Assembly: GCA_028276345.1 (NCBI GenBank)
Contig: JAPYWM010000055.1
Location: 1 to 7,530 of the forward strand
Source: Sphingobacterium sp.
GTDB lineage: Bacteria; Bacteroidota; Bacteroidia; SpSt-205
DNA length: 7,530 nucleotides
Direction: 5' to 3'
Made by a program: the position numbers and the translations under genes. Under the pieces are notes generated by a model. The model did not search any database and was not told the DNA's origin. It worked only from the letters and a program-made list of their open reading frames with translations. Shown here piece after piece: positions 1 through 5,718 of the stretch (position 1 is its first letter; every line of letters starts with the position of its first letter).

Positions 1-1324
1 GAAGGCGCCGCTCAAAACCCCGGAGCGGCCCCGTGCGTGCCCGCGCGAGCGAACGGTCTATCAGATACGAGAGAAAGCCGGTGGGCGTAAAGCCGACTTC
101 TGCTGCCTGGTGAAAGAGCAACGAGGCCGGCAGCATGCCCGAAGTCGTATTCGGGTCATTGAAGTAAATCTGTCCATCCGGCGCCACAATCCCATCTATC
201 CGGGCGTACACTTCCATGCCGGCCGCTGCTCCCAGACGTTCTGCCTGCTGCTGGATGGTTTCATTAGGCAGGTGCGGGGAAGGAGTATGCTTGGAGCTAA
301 TCCCAGAGAGATACTTAGCCCGATAGTCGTAGAGCGCGCTTTCTTTTCGGATGTGGGTGGGCGGTAGGGCTGTTAACGTACCATCCGGCGTTTCCAGAAG
401 GATCACCGAAAACTCTTCGCCAGCGATGAAAGCTTCTGCGAGGAGATGCTCCGGCGCGTCCCACGCTTCTACCCAGCCGTGGGTAGGGAGCCGCCTGAGG
501 AAGTTCTGCAAGTCGGTGTACGTGTGAATGATTTCCCGGGGGATGCCTTCCCGATCCCGATAGAGAAGCGGCAAGCTTAGCCCCTCCTGTAAGTCCAGGA
601 GGCGGGGGAGGGGGGTCTGGCTTAGCCGCTCTACGGGCCAGGTGAAACTACACCGGTAAAAAGCCTCCAAAATCTCTTCGGCCTGCCGACAGATGGCTAC
701 GCCGATGGTAGAACCTTGCAGGGGGTGTTTGAGGACACAGGGAAGGCCCAATGTATCCAGGACGTGCTGGGTGATGTCGTGGGGGGCCTCCCACAGGAGT
801 CGCCTCGGGAGGATAGTGTATGCCGGCACGGGGAAGCCATGGGCGCTAAGCCAGGGGCGCTGGCGGGCTTTATCCATGCCCCAGGCGCTGCTGCCGATGC
901 CAGTGCCCACATAAGGTAGACCTACCTGCTCTAAAAGCCCTTGGATGCTGCCATCCTCACCACCCAATCCGTGCAGCACAAGAAAAGCAAAGTCTATGGT
1001 TTCTCCGAGGCTTTCCCAAGAGAGGAGGGGGCCCAGCTCGCTCAAAGCTCGGAGATAGGCGCTGCTTTTGGGGTGCCAGAGCTGCTCCGCATAGAGGGGA
1101 AAGCGCACCTCTGCGGGTAAAGCCTGCGGAGGCGGGAAAAAGTCCGTAATCATGCCATAGTAGAGCTTCTCGGGCTGGAGGCGCACGGGCCGATGATACG
1201 CATCCAAAAAGATAGGCACGGGGACGAAGCGCCGTCGGTCCAATAGATCATATACGGTGCGTCCTCCGGCATAGGAGACTTCCCGTTCGCGGGCGGCCCC
1301 GCCAAAGAAGATACCTACTCGCAC
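1..1324 (-). CDS. D-alanine--D-alanine ligase-like ATP-grasp enzyme, partial (3' end outside window)
   Basis: Read by hand on the minus strand, this frame is open for 441 codons from a GTG at 1324 to the window edge. It has the Ddl order of motifs: an EREVS N-terminal motif with E13; HGLGGEDGSIQG at 118-129; MDK at 150-152; K199 and GSTIGV at 204-209 (ATP and phosphate loop); E297 and E304; YDYRAKY at 332-338; RID at 375-377; and NDPNTTSG at 389-396. Ddl enzymes join two D-alanines using ATP for peptidoglycan. It differs from ordinary Ddl in three ways. About 60 extra residues lie between the GSTIGV loop and E297. Asp390 stands where the metal-binding Glu normally is. The protein continues past the usual C-terminus (about residue 425). 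It may therefore be a divergent paralogue with another amino-acid substrate rather than the housekeeping Ddl. The GTG is the only possible start: an in-frame TAG lies 60 bases upstream with no ATG, GTG or TTG between. Family call is firm; substrate is open. Confidence 0.88.
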   Translation of the reverse strand, partial: MRVGIFFGGAAREREVSYAGGRTVYDLLDRRRFVPVPIFLDAYHRPVRLQPEKLYYGMITDFFPPPQALPAEVRFPLYAEQLWHPKSSAYLRALSELGPLLSWESLGETIDFAFLVLHGLGGEDGSIQGLLEQVGLPYVGTGIGSSAWGMDKARQRPWLSAHGFPVPAYTILPRRLLWEAPHDITQHVLDTLGLPCVLKHPLQGSTIGVAICRQAEEILEAFYRCSFTWPVERLSQTPLPRLLDLQEGLSLPLLYRDREGIPREIIHTYTDLQNFLRRLPTHGWVEAWDAPEHLLAEAFIAGEEFSVILLETPDGTLTALPPTHIRKESALYDYRAKYLSGISSKHTPSPHLPNETIQQQAERLGAAAGMEVYARIDGIVAPDGQIYFNDPNTTSGMLPASLLFHQAAEVGFTPTGFLSYLIDRSLARARTGPLRGFERRL

Positions 1325-1328
1325 CTTG

Positions 1329-1336
1329 CAAAGGTA
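1329..1336 (-). promoter_or_regulatory. Bacteroidota-type -7 box (TACCTTTG) of the ligase gene
   Basis: Read on the minus strand, TACCTTTG matches the TAnnTTTG -7 element exactly and is followed by 4 nt (CAAG) and the GTG start at 1324. No clear -33 TTG is visible at the expected distance. The transcription start would fall at or next to the start codon, so no leader or ribosome binding site is expected. The box lies in the 114-bp gap after the peptidase gene, suggesting that the ligase can be transcribed separately from the upstream pair. Inferred from sequence only. Confidence 0.55.
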
Positions 1337-1438
1337 GGCTGGGGGTGGGTAAAGCCAGTGCTGCCTGCCGTGCCCTTTGCCGTTCTAAATGCGCTTTTAC
1401 GCAGGACCTCCGCCCCTTTTTCGACGACCTGGTAGGTA

Positions 1439-3214
1439 TTAATCGCTCGTGCCGAAGCCTTCTTTTGTCGGTGTGAGGCGGAGGCGCTTTTGGCGAGGTA
1501 TCTGGCGCGCTGTGAAGTACAGGACGCCCTCATCCACTACCTCGTCTTTGCGGCGCCAGCCGATAGGCACGCGGGCGCCGTCTTTGAGGCTATCCCAAAA
1601 GGCCGGGTCTAAGTCGTCAGCGGACTTTCCGTCTACGGTATAGATGATATCGTCTTGGCTCAGGCCAAGCCTGGCGGCTGCACTAAAAGGTTCTACCTGG
1701 ACGATGCGGATGCCTTCTCCTTCCTGGCTCCAGCGGCGAATTCCAATCCGTGCCCAGCCCTGCGCCAGCTCCTCCGCTTCCTCCACGGCTATCGGGAGGC
1801 CCGTCAGAAAGTCTTTGTACGAGACCCGCTCCCGCCCCTCCACATATGAGCGCCAAAAATCCTCGACTACCTTTCGCTTTTCAGCGCCCAAGAGGTGCAC
1901 CACCCCTTCCAGAACGCCCTCCTCTGGCAGACCTTTCCCCCGCTTGTAATAAGTCCGATAGAGGTAGCGCATCAGGTCGTCCAGTTTGTAGCGGCCGCCG
2001 CTCTCCCGCCGGAGAAACATATCCAGCAAAAAGCCCACGCGCTTACCTGCCGCGTAAAATGACCCTTGCAAAAAAGTCGGCCGATACGGGGAAGTCGCAT
2101 GCCAGCTATCCATACTTAGCTCCGCCGGCGAAAAGTTTTGATAAACCCAACTGTTTTCCAGCTCCTGGAGGAAGCTGCTGAGCTGCGACCAGTACTGTGC
2201 TTCTGGCATGAGCCCCGCCCGCACCAGCGTCAGGGAAGTGTAATAATCCGTAACCCCCTCCGTAAACCAGTGGAGTGACGTCATGGGCGGCGTGTTATAA
2301 TCGTAGGGCCACATCGCTGCGGGCCGCAAACGCTTCACATTCCACACATGGAAAAACTCATGGGCCGAGATGGCCAAAAAGCCTTTGAGGCTGCTTTCAT
2401 CCTGGGCGCCGCTTTGAGGCAGGACGAAAACGGCGCAGTTCTCATGCTCCACGGCGTGACGCATCAGAAACGGCACCAGGATGTAGATGAAGTGATACTC
2501 GGCGAGGGGGAGTTCGCCCCAGATTTGTTTTTGGGTTTGGACGATTTTGCACAGGTCGGTGAGGAAAGGGTCTACGTTTTTTGCGCCTATTTCGCCCCAG
2601 AAGTGTACATGGAGGGTGGCGCCTTCGCAGGTCGTTTGGGTCTGGCGCAGGGTAGGGGCTATGACGAAAGGCGCATCCACGAGGTGATGGTAAGAGGGCG
2701 CCTCATAGAGGCGTTTGTTTTTAGCGGGGAGTGCGGTGGCTACGGCCCACGTAGCGGGCAAGTCCGGCAGTTCTAAGCGACACGGCTCATTCAGCCGCCC
2801 CACGGGATACAGGAAAAGCGTGATAGGATTGAAGTAAATGAGCGCGCCCACCTGGTAGCTGGAGCCGGCGTCCAGGGTTCTGGCATCTATGCGGTAGGAA
2901 ACTTCCAGCGTAGAGGCCTTTCCGGTGTGGAAGATCCGCCACGTGTCTTTGTCGGTTTTTTTCCAGGCGAGGGGCTGGCCGTCCGGGGTTTGCGCGGAGA
3001 AGTGGTAGAGGGCGCCGGCGTAGTTTTGGAGGATGTACCGGCCGGGGCGCCAGGAGGGCATCCGCAGGTCCGTGTACGGTCCCTTGGAAGGCGAGAGACG
3101 CATGATCACCCGGTAGGTATAGGGCGGTTCTTCGGCCCAGAAGAGGCGGTACGTGATTTCCCCCATACCCCGCAAAGGAATCAAACTCAGGCCAAGGTGG
3201 AGGAGGTTACGCAT
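1439..3214 (-). CDS. M61-family metallopeptidase (glycyl aminopeptidase-like) with C-terminal PDZ domain
   Basis: This is a 591-aa zinc peptidase of family M61. An N-terminal beta-rich domain (about residues 18-200, with the family-type MPSWRPGRY at 52-60) is followed by the catalytic domain. It contains HEFFH at 285-289, followed by WNVKRLRP, the hallmark of M61; the third zinc ligand should be E319 in WFTEG. A PDZ-like domain covers about 488-555. Family members remove N-terminal residues, often glycine, from peptides. The conserved M61 GGLEH segment appears here as HAVEH (253-257), keeping only the last two residues. The N-terminus (MRNLLHLGLSLIPL) is a short, weak signal-peptide candidate, so periplasmic or lipid-free export is possible but unproven. 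The ATG at 3214 overlaps the kynU stop by 8 bp (ATGCGTAA), which suggests translational coupling. A TTG at 3247 would only add a segment inside kynU and is not preferred. Complete, with no frameshift seen. Confidence 0.92.
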   Translation of the reverse strand: MRNLLHLGLSLIPLRGMGEITYRLFWAEEPPYTYRVIMRLSPSKGPYTDLRMPSWRPGRYILQNYAGALYHFSAQTPDGQPLAWKKTDKDTWRIFHTGKASTLEVSYRIDARTLDAGSSYQVGALIYFNPITLFLYPVGRLNEPCRLELPDLPATWAVATALPAKNKRLYEAPSYHHLVDAPFVIAPTLRQTQTTCEGATLHVHFWGEIGAKNVDPFLTDLCKIVQTQKQIWGELPLAEYHFIYILVPFLMRHAVEHENCAVFVLPQSGAQDESSLKGFLAISAHEFFHVWNVKRLRPAAMWPYDYNTPPMTSLHWFTEGVTDYYTSLTLVRAGLMPEAQYWSQLSSFLQELENSWVYQNFSPAELSMDSWHATSPYRPTFLQGSFYAAGKRVGFLLDMFLRRESGGRYKLDDLMRYLYRTYYKRGKGLPEEGVLEGVVHLLGAEKRKVVEDFWRSYVEGRERVSYKDFLTGLPIAVEEAEELAQGWARIGIRRWSQEGEGIRIVQVEPFSAAARLGLSQDDIIYTVDGKSADDLDPAFWDSLKDGARVPIGWRRKDEVVDEGVLYFTARQIPRQKRLRLTPTKEGFGTSD

Positions 3215-4388
3215 AGGTTTGGAGATAGTGAGAGACGGCTTTTGCAAAGGTCTCGATTTCCTCGGGGGTGTTGTAGAGGGGGACTGGGGCTGCGCGGAGG
3301 ATGCCCGGCCGCCGCCAATCTATGCAATAGCCTGCTTCCAAGAGGGCCTGGTTGAGGGCTTTTCCGTCGCTGTGGGTCAGCCGGAAGGAGAGCTGGGCGC
3401 CATGGGCATTTTCGGGGGTGAGGAGGCTAAGGCCAGGGATGTGGGCGAGCTTGTCCCGGAGGAGGCGGTGGTAGGTCTGGATTTGCGCAAAGTATTCGGG
3501 GAGGCTCAGCAAAGCGAAGATGTCGAGGCTGGCTTCGAGGGGGGCGAGGAGGAGGGGGGAGGGGTTGCTGTGGACCCAGGCGCGGGCATCGGGAGCCGGG
3601 TCAAAGGTGGGCTGCATTTCGAAGCGGGTTTCTAAGCGGTTGCCCCACCAGCCAGCGAGGAGGGGGGCTTTTTCCCAGTGGCGGGGAGCCACATAGAGGC
3701 CGCCGACGGCGCCGGGCCCCGCATTAAGGTACTTGTAGCTGCACCAGACGGCGAAGTCTACATTCCAGGCATCCAGCTGCAGGGGGATGTTGCCGACGGC
3801 ATGCGCCAGGTCCCAGCCCGCCCAAGCGCCTACCCGGTGCGCCGCCGCCGTAATAGCCTGTATGTCATACGCCTGCCCCGTCAGATAATGCACCCCGCTC
3901 ATCCACACACCTGCCAGCCTCTCCCCATAAGAATCAATCGCCGATAGCACAGCTTCGGTGGTGGGAAGGAGCTCAGGCACCATCCGGACCGCATCCGGAT
4001 AGCCTTTGAGAGCGGCGGCGCTTTGAAGGGCATAGATGTCCGAAGGGAAAGGCTCCTGCTCCGTCAGAATGATATAGCGCTCAGGCGTGGGCTGGTAAAA
4101 ACTGGCTAAGAGCAAATGGAGGTTGGTGGTGAGTGTGTGGGCGATGGCGATGCTTTCGGGCTGGGCGCCGAGGAGGGGAGCGAGCTTAGGCCGCAGGCGG
4201 TCTGCATAATCCACCCAACGCGCCCGCGCACTGAAATACGCCTCTACGCCTTCCCAGTGCCAGCTTTCCAGCACACGCCGGATGTAAGAGGCCGCACTTT
4301 TCGGCTGAAGCCCCAGTGAGTGGCCGCAGAAATACACCCACAGCTCGTCCTTCCGCCGCCGGGGAATATGAAAAAGCGTCCGATACAC
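3207..4388 (-). CDS. kynU: Kynureninase
   Basis: A PLP-dependent enzyme that cleaves kynurenine or 3-hydroxykynurenine to anthranilate or 3-hydroxyanthranilate plus alanine, used in tryptophan breakdown or in NAD synthesis from tryptophan. From the GTG at 4388 it is 393 aa. Visible family landmarks are YFCGHSLGLQPK (19-30), FPSDIYA (114-120), the WDLAHAVGN segment with D193 (expected to contact the pyridine nitrogen) and H196, the PLP lysine K219 in CSYKYLNAGPG, GWWG (246-249), SNPSP (274-278) and RAAPVPLYN near the end (365-373). The same frame is open to an ATG at 4436, which would add 16 residues not resembling the family N-terminus. I prefer 4388 because a TATGTTTG box sits 4 nt before it, as at other genes here. 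The family is usually somewhat longer at the N-terminus. No other kynurenine-pathway gene is in the window. It is divergent from the DedA gene and overlaps the peptidase gene. Confidence 0.93.
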   Translation of the reverse strand: MYRTLFHIPRRRKDELWVYFCGHSLGLQPKSAASYIRRVLESWHWEGVEAYFSARARWVDYADRLRPKLAPLLGAQPESIAIAHTLTTNLHLLLASFYQPTPERYIILTEQEPFPSDIYALQSAAALKGYPDAVRMVPELLPTTEAVLSAIDSYGERLAGVWMSGVHYLTGQAYDIQAITAAAHRVGAWAGWDLAHAVGNIPLQLDAWNVDFAVWCSYKYLNAGPGAVGGLYVAPRHWEKAPLLAGWWGNRLETRFEMQPTFDPAPDARAWVHSNPSPLLLAPLEASLDIFALLSLPEYFAQIQTYHRLLRDKLAHIPGLSLLTPENAHGAQLSFRLTHSDGKALNQALLEAGYCIDWRRPGILRAAPVPLYNTPEEIETFAKAVSHYLQTYA

Positions 4389-4392
4389 ACTG

Positions 4393-4400
4393 CAAACATA
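4393..4400 (-). promoter_or_regulatory. Bacteroidota-type -7 box (TATGTTTG) of kynU
   Basis: On the minus strand, TATGTTTG is an exact TAnnTTTG match followed by 4 nt (CAGT) and an in-frame GTG at 4388. If used, translation must begin at 4388 rather than 4436, because the 4436 start would lie upstream of the transcript. No convincing -33 TTG is seen. It faces the DedA promoter, with 31 bp between the two boxes. Confidence 0.5.
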
Positions 4401-4431
4401 CAATACATAGCCGGAGAGCCTTTCCGCGGCG

Positions 4432-4439
4432 TACATTTG
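4432..4439 (+). promoter_or_regulatory. Bacteroidota-type -7 box (TACATTTG) of the DedA-HAD operon
   Basis: TACATTTG matches TAnnTTTG exactly and is followed by 4 nt (CTCA) and the GTG at 4444. No start codon lies between the in-frame TAG at 4408-4410 and that GTG, so the start is fixed independently of the box. A -33 TTG is not apparent. The geometry predicts a leaderless transcript. Confidence 0.55.
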
Positions 4440-4443
4440 CTCA

Positions 4444-5085
4444 GTGCAGGAAATCCTTCACACGCTGCGGGACCTTCTCGACCCCGAGAAAATCATCCAG
4501 GTCGGTGGACTGGCGCTGGTAACGGCTATTATTTTTGCGGAAACTGGGCTTATGTTTGGATTCTTTTTGCCGGGAGATTCGCTTCTATTTACGGTGGGGT
4601 TGTTTTGTGCGCTGGAGATACTGCCGGTGCCGATCGGATGGGTGATACTGGCGCTGTCGGCAGCGGCTATCGTCGGGGACCAGGTGGGCTATTGGACGGG
4701 ACGGCTGCTGGGCCAGCGGCTCTTTGAAAAGCGGGAAACCTGGTTCTTCAAGCGAAAGTACTTGGAGCAGACGCGCGCATTTTACAACCGCTGGGGCAAA
4801 AGTGCGATTATTCTGGGGCGCTATGTGCCGATTGTGCGGACGTTTGCGCCAATTTTAGCGGGGGTAGTGGGCTTTTCGCCTCGGCAGTTCATCATTTACA
4901 ATGCCACGGGGGGAATCCTATGGATCGTGAGTCTAACTCTGGCAGGCTACGGGCTGGGGAGTGCTTTCCCGTGGCTGAGAAAGTACATTGAGGTGATTGC
5001 CTTAGGCATCATTGTTTTGTCGCTTCTTCCGATTTTACGTACGTATCTGAAAGCGCGTGCTCGCGCAAAGGCCGCGGCCCCATGA
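4444..5085 (+). CDS. DedA-family (SNARE-associated/VTT domain) inner-membrane protein
   Basis: This 213-aa polytopic protein belongs to the DedA family, whose members include undecaprenyl-phosphate flippases that recycle the lipid carrier for cell-wall and glycan synthesis and also affect membrane potential and drug resistance. The two family signatures are clear. FAETGLMFGFFLPGDSLLF spans residues 31-49, with E33 and the re-entrant P43-G44-D45. GRYVPIVRTFAPILAGVVGF spans 125-144, with R126, P129, R132 and T133, followed by YN at 152-153 and GGILW at 156-160. Further hydrophobic segments lie around 64-78, 158-178 and 183-199, and the tail is basic (KARARAK). Length is typical. The GTG start is the first start codon after an in-frame stop at 4408-4410. 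It overlaps the HAD gene by 4 bp, so the two form an operon. Which lipid it moves cannot be told from sequence. Confidence 0.93.
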   Translation: MQEILHTLRDLLDPEKIIQVGGLALVTAIIFAETGLMFGFFLPGDSLLFTVGLFCALEILPVPIGWVILALSAAAIVGDQVGYWTGRLLGQRLFEKRETWFFKRKYLEQTRAFYNRWGKSAIILGRYVPIVRTFAPILAGVVGFSPRQFIIYNATGGILWIVSLTLAGYGLGSAFPWLRKYIEVIALGIIVLSLLPILRTYLKARARAKAAAP

Positions 5086-5675
5086 AGTCGGTGAAGTATG
5101 TCCTCCTGGACTTGGGAGGGGTTTTATATGGGGTGGACTATGGTCTGACGTTGCAGGGGCTGGGCCTCTCGACTGAAGCGCTCCCCGCTCTCTTGCAAGA
5201 CCCCACGCTCGCCGCTTACGAGAAAGGCGAGATCAGTACAGAGGCTTTTTTACAGGGCTGGAAAAGCCGCTTCCCACACCTTACTGAGCGGGACCTGATA
5301 GACGCTTGGAATGCCATGCTGTTGGGCCCCCTCCCCGAGGCCGAAAAAGTCCTCCAAATCCTCGCCTCTTCCTACTCCCTCGCCCTGCTAAGCAATACGA
5401 ACGACCTGCACCTCACGATTGTAGAACCCCATATCGCGCTTTGGCGGAAGTATTTTGTGGAAGTCTTTTTTTCCAACCGCATTTCCCGGCGCAAGCCTGA
5501 GCCAGAGGCTTACCTGTATGTGCTTGACAAGCTGGGCTGGCAGCCGCAAAATACCCTCTTCATAGACGACAACAGCCTCAATGTACGGGCGGCCCAGGCG
5601 CTTGGCTGCTTAGGTTACTGCATTGCGCGCAATCAACCCGAGCTTATTTTGCGGCAATTGGAGTTATCCGATTGA
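5082..5675 (+). CDS. HAD-superfamily hydrolase (subfamily IA, YihX-like)
   Basis: A complete 197-aa cytoplasmic HAD phosphatase of the type with a helical cap between motifs I and II. Motif I is LLDLGGVL with nucleophile D10. The D+2 position, usually the Asp acid/base, is glycine (G12), as in the YihX-like branch that has DLGNV or DLGGV. Motif II is LLSNTND with S104-N105. Motif III is K138 in SRRKPEPEAY, and motif IV is LFIDDNS with D162-D163. Residues about 18-90 form the alpha-helical cap. The substrate is unknown; relatives act on sugar phosphates, nucleotides or similar small phosphates. The ATG lies in the ATGA overlap with the DedA gene and has no Shine-Dalgarno sequence, so translation is probably coupled to DedA. 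A role in the same lipid-carrier process is possible but only inferred from linkage. Confidence 0.92.
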   Translation: MKSVKYVLLDLGGVLYGVDYGLTLQGLGLSTEALPALLQDPTLAAYEKGEISTEAFLQGWKSRFPHLTERDLIDAWNAMLLGPLPEAEKVLQILASSYSLALLSNTNDLHLTIVEPHIALWRKYFVEVFFSNRISRRKPEPEAYLYVLDKLGWQPQNTLFIDDNSLNVRAAQALGCLGYCIARNQPELILRQLELSD

Positions 5676-5718
5676 GAAGGTTTGGCTGTGTGTTTTGCAG
5701 GGTACTTTTAGTTTTCTT

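Noticed and set aside
1325..1438. Possible terminator or leader structure in the 114-bp gap before the ligase
   Set aside because: Several short inverted matches were tried by eye but none makes a stable GC stem with a T-run; only the promoter box at 1329-1336 is supported.
1315..1533. 72-codon minus-strand frame spanning the gap between the peptidase and ligase genes
   Set aside because: Overlaps the peptidase 3' end out of frame, is low in hydrophobic order, and ends inside the ligase start; no independent support.
1750..2181. 143-codon open frame on the plus strand
   Set aside because: Lies entirely antisense to the well-supported M61 peptidase gene; Pro/Ser/Arg-rich translation with no family resemblance.
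2348..2776. 142-codon open frame on the plus strand
   Set aside because: Antisense shadow of the peptidase catalytic domain, including the HExxH region; no recognisable motif.
3245..3252. GACCTTTG on the minus strand next to a TTG start for the peptidase
   Set aside because: First base departs from TAnnTTTG and the bases encode conserved kynureninase C-terminal residues; the ATG at 3214 with stop overlap is a better start.
3539..3564. G-run cluster on the plus strand (G6, G6, G4) with G-quadruplex potential
   Set aside because: It is the complement of codons for the conserved kynureninase segment SNPSPLLLAPLEA, so codon choice explains it; only three separate runs of three or more G.
3153..3635. 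160-codon Gly/Glu-rich open frame on the plus strand
   Set aside because: Antisense to the conserved C-terminal half of kynureninase and the start of the peptidase; its composition follows from G-rich complement of C-ending codons.
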